64,000 nt of DNA from Strigamia acuminata (Eukaryota > Arthropoda > Chilopoda > Geophilomorpha > Linotaeniidae), in the NCBI GenBank assembly GCA_949358305.1, contig OX442321.1, positions 6,225,605 through 6,289,604 of the forward strand. Direction: 5' to 3'. Every line of letters starts with the position of its first letter. Within the stretch, counting starts at the first letter, position 1. Of the stretch, positions 1 to 11,003 are shown in pieces. The notes beneath the pieces were generated by a model, which was given only the letters and a program-made list of their open reading frames with translations, was not told where the DNA came from and made no database searches. Both the position numbers and the translations under genes were made by a program.

Positions 1-870
1 GGCCGTCGACGGTCCCGTCACGATCCCGCAACGGCCCGCACGGGCCGTTAACGGCCCGTTAACGGCCCGTTAACGGCCCGTTAACGGCCCGTTAACGGCC
101 CGTTAACGGGGCAAAACCGAAAACAGGATTCGAGATTAATGTCTATGAATGTTGTACGCGTTTTCATGTACGTGTTGTCGGTTGTTGATTTTTTCGATTC
201 ACGCCGTAACGGCCCGTTAACGGCCCGTTAACGGCCCGTCAACGGCCCGTCAACGGCCCGCAACGGCCCGCACGGGCCGTTAACGGGCCGTCGACGATCC
301 CGTCACGATCCCGCAACGGCCCGCACGGGCCGTTAACGGGCCGCCGACGGTCCCGTCACGGTCCCGTCACGGCGCGTGCGGGCCGTTAACGGGCCGCCGA
401 CAGTCCCGTCACGATCCCGTCACGGCCTTCGTTCCCGGACTTCGGCTCGCCGACGGCCCGTACGACCTCACGCGGGCCGTTAACGGGCCGTTAACGGGCC
501 GTTAACGGCCCGTTAACGGCCCGTTAACGGCGTAAAACCAAAAACAGGATTCGAGATTAATGTCTATGAATGTTGTACGCGTTTTCACGTACGTGTTGTC
601 GGTTGTTGATTTTTTCGATTTACGCCGTTAACGGCCCGTTAACGGCCCGTTAACGGCCCGTCAACGGCCCGCATGGAGTCGTACGGGCCGTTAACGGGCC
701 GCCGACGGTCCCGTCACGGTCCCGTCACGGCGCGTGCGGGCCGTTAACGGGCCGCCAACGGTCCCGTCACGATCCCGTCACGGCCCGTGCGGGCCGTTAA
801 CGGGCCGCCGACGGTCCCGTCACGATCCCGTAACGGCCCGTTACGGCCAAGGGCCGTAACGGGATAACTG
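1..870. repeat. GC-rich minisatellite built on an 11-bp GTTAACGGCCC-type unit
   Basis: The stretch is dominated by tandem and scattered copies of an 11-bp unit (GGCCCGTTAAC and variants with GTCAACGG, GTCACGATCCC, GCCGACGGTCCC). A longer non-repeat spacer, beginning near 112 and again near 531 and containing GATTCGAGATTAATGTC, occurs twice about 420 bp apart. A higher-order unit of that size is therefore likely. No coding sequence is credible here; open frames come from the repeat. The GC content is very unlike the AT-rich DNA that follows. Confidence 0.9.
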
Positions 871-1083
871 AGAGAGTCGGGTGCGAGACCACGTGACCCG
901 GAGTGTGGTTTTTGGGGGCGAGGGCCGTCCTCCGACCGCGCCGTGACGCGCCCCGGGTCGGATCAAGAGGCGACCCGGTCGGAAACCGAACCTCGGGGTT
1001 CCTCGGGGCGTGGTTTTTTGGGGACGGGGGGAGGGGGGGATTGGGTCGCGTGCTCCGACCGCGCCGCAACGCGCCGTGGGTCG
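871..1083. other. GC-rich unassigned sequence with an internal imperfect duplication
   Basis: A short block containing CTCCGACCGCGCCG followed by an ACGCGCC-type motif occurs twice (about 929-953 and 1051-1075). Each copy is preceded by a GTGGTTTTT-G-rich run. This looks like an extension of the repeat domain and not a gene. Overlapping open frames on both strands reflect GC richness. Confidence 0.6.
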
Positions 1084-1227
1084 GTCACCAACCTTTGTCA
1101 ATATTTTATAAATTTCCACGGAATTTCAACAATGTTTTACATAAGTCCGTCAAATCGGGCAGAAATATCCCGTACAATGTCGCTGCAATTCTGTGGAAAT
1201 TTATCAGATATTGACAAAATTCGGTGA
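1084..1227. repeat. Short inverted-repeat (MITE-like) unit
   Basis: The left arm (about 1084-1126, TTTGTCAATATTTTATAAAT) and the right arm (about 1187-1227, ATTTATCAGATATTGACAAA) are imperfect inverted complements ending in GTCACC/GGTGAC. The rest to 1790 (a GA-rich run at 1256-1277, then AT-rich sequence) shows no gene. It is presumably the upstream region of IR-A. Confidence 0.5.
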
Positions 1228-1790
1228 CGGGCGGAAGGGCGATTCCCGGGCGGAAGAGAGAGAGAGAGAGAGAAAGGGGGGACGGCCGGCGCCTACGCCG
1301 ACGGGGCGCGGAGGGCGAGTGCACTGTTCACGCATGTGGGCGCGTGTGGACGCTCGATTTACTGGCGCGTTGGACAAGTCAAAAAAAATTTCCCAATGTC
1401 TGACAAAAATTCCATCGAATCACGGCAATATTTGACAACACTTGCACAGATTTTTAGCAACATTCACCGGCGAGGTCGTTGATGAACTCGCTTTACCCCG
1501 ATGAATCTCGCGCGACAACAACCCTGCGAAAATACCAAATCTCGTACGAATAATAAACACGGCGCAAACCGCACAAAAATCCACGACATAAAATCGAATG
1601 TCGTCTATCGGCACTCTCAGCATTCCCCCGGACATTTTCCGGAAGAGTTTGGTCCGGCCGGAATCCGAGGAATAGTCACTCCCAAAGTGCGGATTTTGCG
1701 GGTGCACTCGCTTCCGAAGGTTAAATTTCGCCACAAACCATTGTATTTCCACATTGCAACTACAGAAAATCTAATATTAAGGACTCCAAA

Positions 1791-4700
1791 ATGGATTTTA
1801 TTGTAATCGTAATCACATCACTCCAAATATGTAAGTTTAAACAATTACCGTAAATATTAAAAATCTGAAATTTAATGGTATTATAGTATGCTGTGTTGGA
1901 AATAAGATTCGATATTTTCAACTCAACACAACTGAATGTTCTAGAGTGACTTTAATTTCAAATAAGAGTAAATAAATCAAAGATCTTCAAAATTCTAATT
2001 TTAAAAACGTTTTAATCTTTGGTTTCAGACAGTTTTTCTAAAACAATTTCCGAGGTAGGATATTAATCCAGATACGCAGTTTTATCCCGCTGCATTTTTC
2101 TCTATCTCTCTCAACTACACATTAGATTTGTTTAGCAGACAGAATTATATTATTTAGAATATAGATAAATAAGAATAATCTAAGTATTATACAGGGTGGA
2201 ACAAAAGTCTGTTCCCCTCAAATATTTCCTCAGCAATTGCATCTAGGCCAACTTTGATGAAGCGATCGTATAGGAAGTTGGGTGAGAGAGCAATCCAATG
2301 ATGTCATCAAATTTGACCTTGATGGCCATTTTCAAGGATATTCACTTGCTAACTTCTAAACCAATCAGGTTAGAGCAAAAAAGTCAATTACAAAGTTGTA
2401 GAGCACCATCAAATTAGTACTATCCAACTTACCTTAGTGATCTTAAGTTAAATGTTTTCCTTTTAAAAAGGAGACAAATCAGCTGAAATAAAGCTAGCCA
2501 TTGTGACAAAACTTAAATTTCTATCACAAAAATACTAAATTACTTAAATAAACGTATTCAAATGTGCATCATTATGCAAGTAAACAAGAAAAACCACTGC
2601 CTTTTTTAATGCCTCAATAATTATTTTATCACAAGATTAACCCATTGGCTACACGGATTTATGGACAAGCTTTTTCTTGAATAGAAAAATTTTTTTTCCT
2701 ATAAATTTTTTCTGCTGAAAATTTGTGACTTTGTTTATCTGATAATAAAGTAAATCTCAGGTGAAATTTGTAATGATTCATCATTTATTTAAATATTCAA
2801 CTTAGAAATTTTCTGCTCCTTAAAACTCCAGCATAACTTTTAAGCTGGCTTTGCTGTATTTGTAAACAGCGCTTCAGTGAACAGCTTTTCGCATTTACCA
2901 GTAGTGATTAAAACCACCTCCAGATGGCTCAAATCAATTTATTTTTATTGTTTAGGCATTACGTCCTCAATAAAATTAGTTCCGAACTAATAACAAACTA
3001 AATAGCGCTTTAACCAATTGACTTAAAAATTGTCCATAAATCCGTAATGGCTTAACCAGAACGGCACATTTTATCCTTATGCCTCCGAGGGTTAAAAAAT
3101 TTCACTTTGCTAATTTTTTTGTGATTTGTCTCCTTTTTAAAAAGAAAACATTTAACTTAAGATGACTAAGATAAGTTGGATAGTACTAATTTGATGGTGC
3201 TCTACAACTTTGTAATTGACCTTTTTGCTCTAACCTGATTGGTTTAGAAGTTAGCAAGTGAATAACCTTGAAAATAACCATCAAGGTCAAATTTGATGAC
3301 ATCATTGGATTGCAATCACCCCACTTCCTATACGATTGCTTCATCAAAGTTGGTCTAGATGCAATTGCTGAGGAAATATTTGAGGGGAACAGACTTTTGT
3401 TCCACCCTGTATATTGCAGACTGAAATTCAATATTTAGAACAAGATTGGCTGAGAATTGATGATGCTAATCTTCGGGAAAAAAATTCTCTTTTCCAATTA
3501 AGTTGTGACAATCAGTCTGTTGAGTAAGTGTAATAATTAGTTTTGACGCTGAACTACTTATACGTCGTCCTTCGCACTAGGCAGCGAAACAGACGGGCTG
3601 TAACAATCCGACGGGGATTATAGAGTTAGATTGACATAGAAATTGGGAATGACTTAGAAAACTGGAATGACACACAGACAACAAAGAAACAATACTCCGA
3701 ATACTAATGGTACAATACAATGCAATAAAACAACAACAAAACTACAATCACAAATCATACAAACTCATTTAAATAAACAAACAAAACATTCCTTCATCTC
3801 ACTCCGGATGCAAATCTACATTGCGGCACAGTAGGGACTGTGCTCCGCTTTGCAATTTTATTTATAATTTGTTTATTTATACAATGAAATAAATAATTTA
3901 GAATCTTTTCTGTGCCAAGCAAAGCCAACATGTGCAAAAGCCCGTACGAATAACAGCACTTCATGTATTTGTAAATTTAAGTACATTTATTATCAAATAG
4001 ATTAATTTTAAATTAATGTTAACAGTTTCCATCAGGAATGATATTAAACAAGTCGCTAACAATGGGAGGTTATTTTGGCCAAGTGTTCGACGTTTTTAAC
4101 ACAGAATTTAATGTAAGGTAAAATATCGATGAATCTAAGGTCTCAATAAATTGAGAAAAAAATGCATGAAATGCCAAAATGCATAGGTAAATATCAATGT
4201 CCTTCATTCAATAGCTTTAAAATAATTAAATGTGAAGATGGTCAATTTGGAGCAATTAAGAATGGAACCTGGATTGGAATGATAGGCGAACTAACAACAG
4301 GGGTAGGAATTTCATATTAATATAACACAATTAAATTTAAACTTACTGTTTAATGTTATCATATTTAACGTTTGCTACTAGAAAGCTGATATTGCGCCTC
4401 ACATAGCTTTGACCAAAGAGAGAGTTGGCCCTGTAAAGTTTTCATCACAATTGTTTCCATTCCAAGCTGATCTAGTGTTCAGAAAATTAAATACACGCAG
4501 CTGGAATTACACTTTCTATTTGCAGACGTGTAGTGTTGAAATGTGGCTGTGTATATTTGCAATCAGTATGACCGTTATTCTAGTCAAAGTTTTAGCAGAA
4601 ATTCTATCAACACGAAAAAATCTAATGAGTTGTTTCCCGAATTTCATTAACGAGTTGCAGCTTTGGTGGCCAGTTGTGTTAGTAGGTATAAACGGGGCAA

Positions 4701-5537
4701 TTAATTTAGTATAATGTAAATACATTGAAATGTTTCACTTTAATTTCATGTAGCCAATATAAATAGTTTCTTACTGAAGTCCATGCAACCTTTTCTTTTC
4801 ATCTACATCGTTTTTTCAATGTTGATATGGATATGTTACACTTCTGAGTTAACTTCTTTCCTGGCAACAGTAGACGAAAAAATTCCTTTTACTTCGCTTG
4901 AAAATATGCTTGACAACACAGATTATTTGCCTCTGATTTTGAAGGGTACGCAATACGAAGAAATTTTTAAGGTATAAGTAGTATGATGCACCATTCGTAA
5001 TTTTCAAAGTTTGTAGAACAATATATTTTAATAGAACCCACCCTTCGAAAATAAGAATGTGATAAGGGTTAAAACAATAACTGACGGGCTTGAAAAAGTT
5101 TATAGCGGAAAGGTTGCAATGGCAGACTCACTCCTAATTCTTCAACATTATATTGGTAACAATTGCAGTTTTGCTATTGCACCGCGTTATATCAGCAGAA
5201 AATCTATGTCATTAGCATATTCAAACCAGTTTGCGCATGTGGATTATTTCAATTCCAAGTAAATAATTTTTTGCATATGGATCTAAAACTAAGATTACAA
5301 GAAAGAAACAGTTATATCATGCTTTTCTTTCACAGAATTTTACTACTAAAGCAATCCGGAATTTTGTCAGTTTTGCATAAACGTTCCTATCCTAAGACTG
5401 AAAGCTGTTTTGAAAATCCATTCAATCCCATTTCGTTTGGCCAAATAATTGGACCAGCCTTATTAATTCTGGCTGGGATTTTGATCTCTTTAGTTTTGGG
5501 ACTAATCGAACTACTTGTTTATAAATTTATCGTCTAA
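1791..5537 (+). CDS. IR-A: divergent ionotropic receptor (iGluR-like ligand-gated channel), intact, nine exons
   Basis: Exons: 1791-1830, 2029-2054, 3420-3518, 4026-4117, 4215-4302, 4382-4685, 4754-4971, 5035-5258, 5336-5537. Together they give 1293 nt, 430 codons plus stop. The order follows an insect IR without a large amino-terminal domain: signal-peptide-like start (MDFIVIVITSLQI); the S1 half of the ligand-binding domain with KNGTWIGMIGEL and ADIAPHIALTKER; first membrane helix (MWLCIFAISMTVILVKVLA); pore region; third helix with CYTSELTSFLAT, matching the iGluR SYTANLAAFLT motif; S2 starting IPFTSLENML; last helix GPALLILAGILISLVLGLIE. The start is the ATG in the first exon, whose length and phase recur in the other copies. 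Exon 3 must use the weak donor at 3519 (GTTGAG) to stay in frame; the better-looking GTAAGT at 3524 would lead to a stop. Intron 2 carries two nested transposons. Inferred role: chemosensory channel subunit in the dendritic membrane. Confidence 0.88.
2192..3409. mobile_element. Long-arm TIR element (CAGGGTG termini, TA duplication) in IR-A intron 2
   Basis: The ends are CAGGGTGGAACAAAAG and its complement, with inverted arms of roughly 290 bp (about 2192-2480 and 3121-3409). TA is present on both sides (2190-2191 and 3410-3411). The paralogous intron of IR-B (near 15706-15720) lacks the insert and gives the empty site. A TA duplication and these termini fit a non-autonomous Tc1/mariner-type element. 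No transposase is visible. A second element is nested inside. Confidence 0.82.
2641..3091. mobile_element. piggyBac-like MITE nested in the 2192-3409 element
   Basis: The element begins CCC and ends GGG between two TTAA tetranucleotides (2637-2640 and 3092-3095), as in piggyBac insertions. Its subterminal arms contain ACGGATTTATGGACAA and the complement. A second copy lies at 23738-24201 in the opposite orientation with the same arms and TTAA flanks. It has no coding capacity. Confidence 0.75.
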
Positions 5538-5986
5538 ATATTCCTAGATATATTGTCTTACTTCTGATTAATGTAACTTTTATAAGTAAATTCTCAATCA
5601 TCTAAGAAGTTGTTAATGAAGAACGTAATTGTAATTGTAATTGTATGTCAACACAGTTCAAACAATCTAGACAATTTCTATTTTTTTGTATATTTAAAAA
5701 AATCGAGAAACACTATGCATTGCACCAAATTTTCTTTCGTCTGAAATACTTTTTATATCCCGTGTAATCCAAAGAGAAGGTAATGTGCACAATCAGTCTA
5801 AACTAAGATGATCAATTGTCCTTGGTATAAAAAAATCAAATAATGGTCTCACCAAAGAGAAAGCAATGTTCACAGTCACACTGTAAAAAGCACATTTTCA
5901 AAATAAATCTGTACAATTTCTTATTCACTTAACAACCTTGCTCTTATATCACTATTTCAACTTTCATCCATTACTTGTGGTGATCT
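5538..5986. other. 3' flank of IR-A, shared with other IR copies
   Basis: No gene. The sequence after the stop (the GAACGTAATTGTAATTG block, the GCATTGCACCAAATTTTC block and a CAAAATAAATCTG block near 5900) recurs after IR-B (19375-19620) and IR-D (52122-52540). It is therefore part of the duplicated unit. Possible polyadenylation signals (AATAAA) lie in the last block. Confidence 0.6.
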
Positions 5987-6924
5987 CAAATATTTCACCA
6001 ACTTAGAAGATAAATTAATTGTGTCTTCTAATTAATTTGACTGTGGCACACGCCAAGTCGAATCATGTGACGAAGGGGAGGAAACTTCCCTAGGCACATA
6101 TCACCTCAGGTTGGCTGGGGTGAAAGACGGTAATTAACCGTTATGGTGCAATATTGGGCAATAATCCTTTGTTGCACCAGTTTCAGCTAATTGCGCAGAT
6201 TATCTGCGCAATATTGAAGCGTGCCGGGCTCGCGCCCTAGCTTCAATCGGGACTCTGAAATAAAACACACAACCACAAACATCACTGCTCTTTCCTCTGA
6301 ATTAGTATTGATAGTGGACCCGTGTTTCTCAGTTTCACCTGCTTGCTTTGTAACAACTTACAAAGCCAGCAATTCTGCTTGAATTAGCCGTCGCTAATTC
6401 CAGCAATCGAGAAGAGAAGTTCCCGTGTCGCGTGAACCATCGCCGTCGCAGTAGCGCGAACTGCTGCCACCGCCATCGGACGTGAACGGACGCCTGCCCG
6501 AACGTGAACCACCGCCCCGTGCCGTCGTACTTCGTGCAGAAGACTCACCGTGAACCATCATCCGAGGATCATCGTACGTGTGAGTGAAGACGAGGAAATT
6601 AGCGGAAGCCATTTTCCTAACAACTTTGGTTGTCAAGCACATTCGCCGCGCTTTGTAGCTTGCAACAGTCGTTGCAAGCCCTCCATTGTTTTCCCGCTCA
6701 TTTTACTTCGCGACTTGTCGCAATCGTATTATTTTAAACTAGTCATTGTAATTAAACGAATAAAAAGTGTATATTTTATTGATAAAACCGTCTTTTTATT
6801 TCTCCTTATTAAACTTAACCCTAGACAAGTTTAAGGCCGCCGATTGTAAGTCTTGTAAAGCATTCACCTGCGGTTTCAAGCCTATTAACTAGTAATTTGC
6901 TTGATATTAACCCGGATCGCAGCA
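5987..6924. mobile_element. Solo-LTR-like insertion with TACTT target duplication
   Basis: The flank shared by IR copies is interrupted here. TACTT stands on both sides (5982-5986 and 6925-6929), and the IR-D flank near 52545 provides the uninterrupted version. The 938-bp insert has no convincing ORF. It holds a GC-richer 5' half (from the TGTGGCACACGCC block) and a late AATAAA near 6760, which fits an LTR with a U3-R-U5 layout. The class (Ty3 or BEL) cannot be decided. The termini are GTGG...AGCA and not a clean TG...CA, so the call is moderate. Confidence 0.55.
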
Positions 6925-8570
6925 TACTTTTGAAAAATGATTAAGTTTCATGTGTCCCGAATGAACCAAAAAAAATAAAAAAAATAGGAAAATAAAAAAA
7001 TATCCCAACTAATCAATAATTTCCCAAGTGTGTATTAATTCGGGACACCAATTTAATAGGAAAAAAAATTTCCGCCAGACAGCTATTGTAAATGTCCACG
7101 ATGACACTTACGTATATATTAGCGCCGTATGGAACACTCTACACACTACAGTAATATGGAATAAACATAAACTTCTCTTAATTAGATATTGAATTGAAAT
7201 CTGAATTGTCTGAATAATCATTCTTCTCACTTGAATAAAAATTCACTGTTTGAAAAGTAACCACACGTGCTAGTCACTTCTTTGCTGCAAGCTGTAATGA
7301 CTCGCACCCGACGTGGTCATTCAATTGCAGGTAAATTCAAAAGTTTAATTCATAAGGTCTGAATTAGTCTAACAAGAGAAAGGCACTAATAAGCTACTCA
7401 CCAATTTTAAAATAAATTATATGAGATACGGTACCAATTGCAAGTAGTTCTTTAACCATTTCAAAGCATTTCTATCAGATTTTCAATTAAATGTTGTTTT
7501 TATGTTTTTACTGGCGTTTTTACGTGCGAAGGAAGAAGGAAACCTGCTTTTGGCCATCCCCGTTACTAGATTTAACCTTTATCACACCCAGAAATGTAGT
7601 AGGCAAATGTAAAAATAAAAATAAAAATGTTTTACCGATCACATCTTTCAAATCTCTAAATATTGCATCATTTATTATTATTAGGAACCAAGTCCATTAA
7701 CATTTACGAATAAAAATGACTGTGCATTTGGTTTGTTCTCATACCACCAACACAGCTAGTTTCTGCTGCGTTAACTACTAAATAATTCAATCATTGAAAT
7801 TAATTTTGTTAGCTTGTATTCTGTCAATCAATTTTTCCTTTTAACTTTTGATCAAACCAAAAATCTTGAAAATAATATGACTCATAAATATTTAAACAAA
7901 CAATTTCAGTTTCTTTTCAAAAAATAAATAAGAAAAACTAATCAATCCACAGCAAATTGAAAAATGTGTAAGAAATCCAAAATCCAATTTGAAACTTATT
8001 TCTGCAATTTCAAATTAAATTTCTCACAACTTTCTCAATTTCCCATGCAACTACCTTTACTCTGATACTTGACTTCAATATCATGAGGCAACCAAAATAT
8101 CTCCACACACATCACACCAATCCCAGATTGAAAAACAGTAAATAGGTATTTTTATTTATTTTTTCTCATTCAATGTACTTTTTATGCTTTTGCTGGCGTT
8201 TGTACGTGCAAAGGAAGAACAAAACCTGCTTTTGGACATCCCCGTTAGTAGATTTAAAAATTTCCATTTTAGAAGTTACAATTTGATCCTGCGTGATTCA
8301 GCCCTGCGATATCATTGGATGTGATCTAGTAATCCTTGTAAGTGCTCTCACCAGTGGACTTCAAGAGCTGAGCGTGCATAAACGTTTGTTCAAAAGAATC
8401 AATATCCTCACCATTTAAACGATCTATCGCATGTTGCTAATACCTTTTATGGACTAGATAGTCCTTTCAATGGAAAACATTGGACATCTCTTTATTTTGT
8501 TTGGACTCGCTTAGCATTTTAAATACGGCCGATTGAAAATTCAGGGCCTGTCCCCCAAGTTAATAGCCCA
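6925..8570. other. Intergenic region, no gene; shared IR flank and a 75-bp direct repeat
   Basis: 6925-7130 continues the IR 3' flank (compare 52545-52740). A block near 7290-7375 (CGACGTGGTCATTCAATTGC) recurs near 13570-13655 and, interrupted, near 20405-20580. A 75-bp segment at 7501-7575 recurs at 8183-8257 (GTACGTGCAAAGGAAGAA-type core), probably the two ends of an unrecognised repeat. The rest is AT-rich and featureless. Confidence 0.5.
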
Positions 8571-9411
8571 GTTCGTTTGGAAGTCGTTAAAGGTCGTTTA
8601 GAGGTTGTTTTGTTTGAAGGTCATTTGGGGATTGTTTGGAGGTTGTTTGAAGGTTATTTGGAGGTCGTTTAAAGGTTATTTAGAGGTCATTTGAAGGTCA
8701 TTTGGATGTCGTTTGAAGGTTGTTTGGAGGTCGTTTGAAGGACGTTTGGAGGTCGTTTGAAAAACGTTTAGAGGTCATTTGAAAAACGTTTAGAGGTCGT
8801 TAAAAGGACGTTTAGAGGTCGTTTGAAGGTTGTTTAGAGGTTCTTTTGTTTGAAGGCCGTTTGGGGATTGTTTGAAGGTCGTTTAGAGGTCATTTGAAAG
8901 TTGTTTGAAGGTCATTTGAAGGTTGTTTGAAGGACGTTTAAAAGTCGTTAAAAAGACATTTAGAATTCGTTTGAAGGTTGTTTAGAGGTTGTTTTGTTTG
9001 AAGGTCGTTTGGAGGTCGTTTGAAAGTCGTTTATAGGTCATTTAGAGGTCGTTTGAAAGTCGTTTAGAGGTTGTTTTGTTTGAAGGTCGTTTGGGGGTTG
9101 TTTGGAGGTTGTTTGAAGGTCGTTTAGAGGTCGTGTTGTTTGAAGGTCGTTTGGGATTGTTTGGAGGTCGTTTAAAGGTCATTTTTTAAAGGTTGTTTGG
9201 AGGTTGTTTGAAGGTCATTTGGAGGCCGTTTGAAGGTCATTTAGAGGTCGTTTGAAGGTTGTTTGGAGGTCGTTTGAAGATTGTTTAGAGGTCATTTGAA
9301 GGTCATTTAGAGGTCGTTTTGTTTGAAGGTTGTTTGGGGATTGTTTGGAGGTCGTTTGGAGGTTGTTTGAAGGTTATTTGGAGATCGTTTAGAGGTCATT
9401 TTGTTTGAAGG
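8571..9411. repeat. Degenerate 11-bp-type minisatellite (GGTCGTTTGAA)
   Basis: About 840 bp consist almost entirely of variants of GGTCGTTTGAA, GGTTGTTTGGA and GGTCATTTAGA. A longer period marked by TTTTGTTTGAAGGTC recurs several times. It runs directly into the repeat-family copy at 9412. No coding potential. Confidence 0.9.
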
Positions 9412-9745
9412 TCCACTCATGGAGGCTATGCTATGGAGACCGCCATAGCACTGAGCTTCTTCGTGGTGAATGGTGAGGAGTACAGAGTCTTCAGCCCGGG
9501 ACACGTATTGTCCCTTTGATGAATACTTCTCTCTCTCGGCTAACAAGAGACTGTCTACACACGACCGTCCTGGTCGGTGCCCGTCATTACTCTCCTCACC
9601 ACACCACTCAGCTCCCTCCTCCCCCAGGCTAGGTCACTCACCCACAGAGGGGGATGACCTTTGGGGCTGTACAGCGGTGTGTGGCAGTGCCGCAGGTCAC
9701 CTGGGTGGCCAAATGGTCACACACATTTTCCAACAGAGCTGATAT
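9412..9745 (+). repeat. Dispersed repeat family R, copy 1
   Basis: GC-richer than its surroundings. It shares a block with 25625-25983 (GGAGACCGCCATA-CACTGAGCTTC, a pyrimidine-rich middle, then a CTGGGTGGCCAA-type end). Partial reverse-strand copies lie at 28386-28750 and short pieces near 23596-23652 and 52750-52795. No protein is recognised. It could be a SINE or an LTR fragment. Confidence 0.6.
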
Positions 9746-9819
9746 TTCTTGTGTTGCTTAAAGCCGCCAGAGAAGCAATTACGTAAAGTTCTCTCTACCA
9801 CAGTTCTTACATTCCCGTA

Positions 9820-10200
9820 TGATCTTATATACAGAAATTAGATCAACACAGACAAAATTTTAATTTTTTCTTGCAACCGTGTAATGTGGAAATGTGGCTG
9901 TGCATAAGTGCAATCAATGTGTTAGTTATTGTTGTCAAAACATTAGCAAAAACTGTTTCAACCGATAGGAATTTTGCAATTTGTTTCAGAAGTTTTATCA
10001 TAGTGGTTTTATTACAGAGTTTGTGCTTTATCTACAAGGTAGATAAATGACTTTTCTAAATTTTTTAATTTTAATTTTTTTGTGTGTGAAATGCTTTGCT
10101 CTAATTTCATTCAGGGAACTTCAACAGCTCCTCTTTGAAGTCGTAAAAACTTTTAGTTATAATCTACGTTATTTTCAATGCTGCTATAGTTTAGTTACGG
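9820..10200 (+). pseudogene. IR relic (exons 6-7), decayed
   Basis: The stretch aligns by eye with IR-C exon 6 from the segment encoding TDLIYRKLD through the first membrane helix (here about 9890-9950, encoding EMWLCIS-type residues). It continues into a degenerate exon 7 near 10115-10200. A one-base deletion near 9836 shifts the frame, and the SYTS motif region is eroded. The same degenerate exon-7 piece sits upstream of Gr-2 (about 21234-21275), so the relic travelled with the Gr duplication. Confidence 0.7.
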
Positions 10201-10576
10201 TTCTTGATTTCTGAAAATTAATAAAATCACGATTTCGGAAATTCATTTAAGATTGAACGCACCTAATGTAAAAACCATATTTTCAAAATAAATTTTACCA
10301 CTTTTTCAAGTTCAAACTTTCGTGATATCTTTTACCTACGCTTTCAGTCATTTTCCTCCTGAAAACCTCTTATCTCAATGCAGCAACAAAATGCATATTT
10401 TAAAAAGACATTAATCAACCAATAATTCTCCCACACAGAGGCGACAAAAGTAACTCATTAATTTTACACAAGCTAGACGAAAACACAACGCACATAGTTT
10501 CATAAAGACCTTCGCAATTGATTGCAGTTAAATCAGAAATTCAATCAAAGCTGGGTTGACTAACAAATAGCAAAAA

Positions 10577-11003
10577 CACGTACTCACGATTCTGTAGATC
10601 GCTTGATAAAGCACATTTATATTGACATTTACAGGCTTGGATGAAGATGCTTTAACTCAAGTAAGCACGCCGCCATTATTTCCTCGTCATTCGTCATGTA
10701 GCGCCTCTATCGACGATATTAGGAACCGTAACTCTAAATGAAAAAAATAATTCAAAATAATAATCATTATATTTTTAAATGTCAAATATTTTGAAAATGT
10801 TGTTTTAATTTACAAATCATAAACTAATTATTGTTTACCTTCCAGCTTAATGACTGCCATTAAACATGTGTCAATATTTGCACACTTTACATAAAGTAAA
10901 CCATTAACTCAACATACACATTAAAAACAAATGTGCTTTGATATTAAGATAAGAGTATATTGTTTCATCAATTGAGTTGCAAAATTCAACTGCGCTAGAC
11001 GTA
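10577..11003 (+). promoter_or_regulatory. Conserved Gr 5' leader block with a probable 5'UTR intron and short upstream ORF
   Basis: The block starting CACGTACTCACG and running to the start codon is repeated upstream of Gr-2 (from 21641), Gr-3 (about 26030), Gr-5 (about 36575, then split by a transposon), Gr-6 (54018) and Gr-7 (57287). All carry a donor-like CAAGTAAG or CAAGTAAC and an acceptor after a T/C-rich run. These suggest a leader intron at 10671-10845, 21725-21909, 26120-26303, 36663-36872, 54103-54311 and 57370-57577. A 14-codon upstream ORF follows the acceptor. No core promoter element can be assigned with confidence. Confidence 0.5.
10850..10894 (+). other. Upstream ORF (14 codons) in the Gr-1 leader
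   Basis: The ATG a few bases after the presumed leader acceptor opens a frame reading MTAIKHVSIFAHFT then TAA. Same-length frames occur before Gr-2 (21914-21958), Gr-3 (26308-26352), Gr-6 (54316-54360) and Gr-7 (57582-57626). In Gr-5 the ATG is lost. Several codons differ between copies with amino-acid change, so the evidence for a functional peptide is weak. A translational brake is possible. Confidence 0.35.

Noticed and set aside
797-1324. Overlapping Arg/Pro-rich ORFs on both strands
   Set aside because: They arise from the GC-rich repeat; compositionally biased, no homology pattern, mutually overlapping.
3519-3530. Strong-looking GTAAGT at 3524 as the exon 3 donor of IR-A
   Set aside because: It would shift the phase and run exon 4 into a stop. 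The weaker GT at 3519 aligns with the donor used in IR-C and keeps the frame.
10977-11003. TTG start for the Gr proteins (reading MQNST...)
   Set aside because: A non-ATG start is unnecessary: an ATG in good context follows nine codons later in all copies except Gr-5, and in Gr-1 an in-frame stop lies shortly upstream. The conserved leader bases there are better read as UTR.
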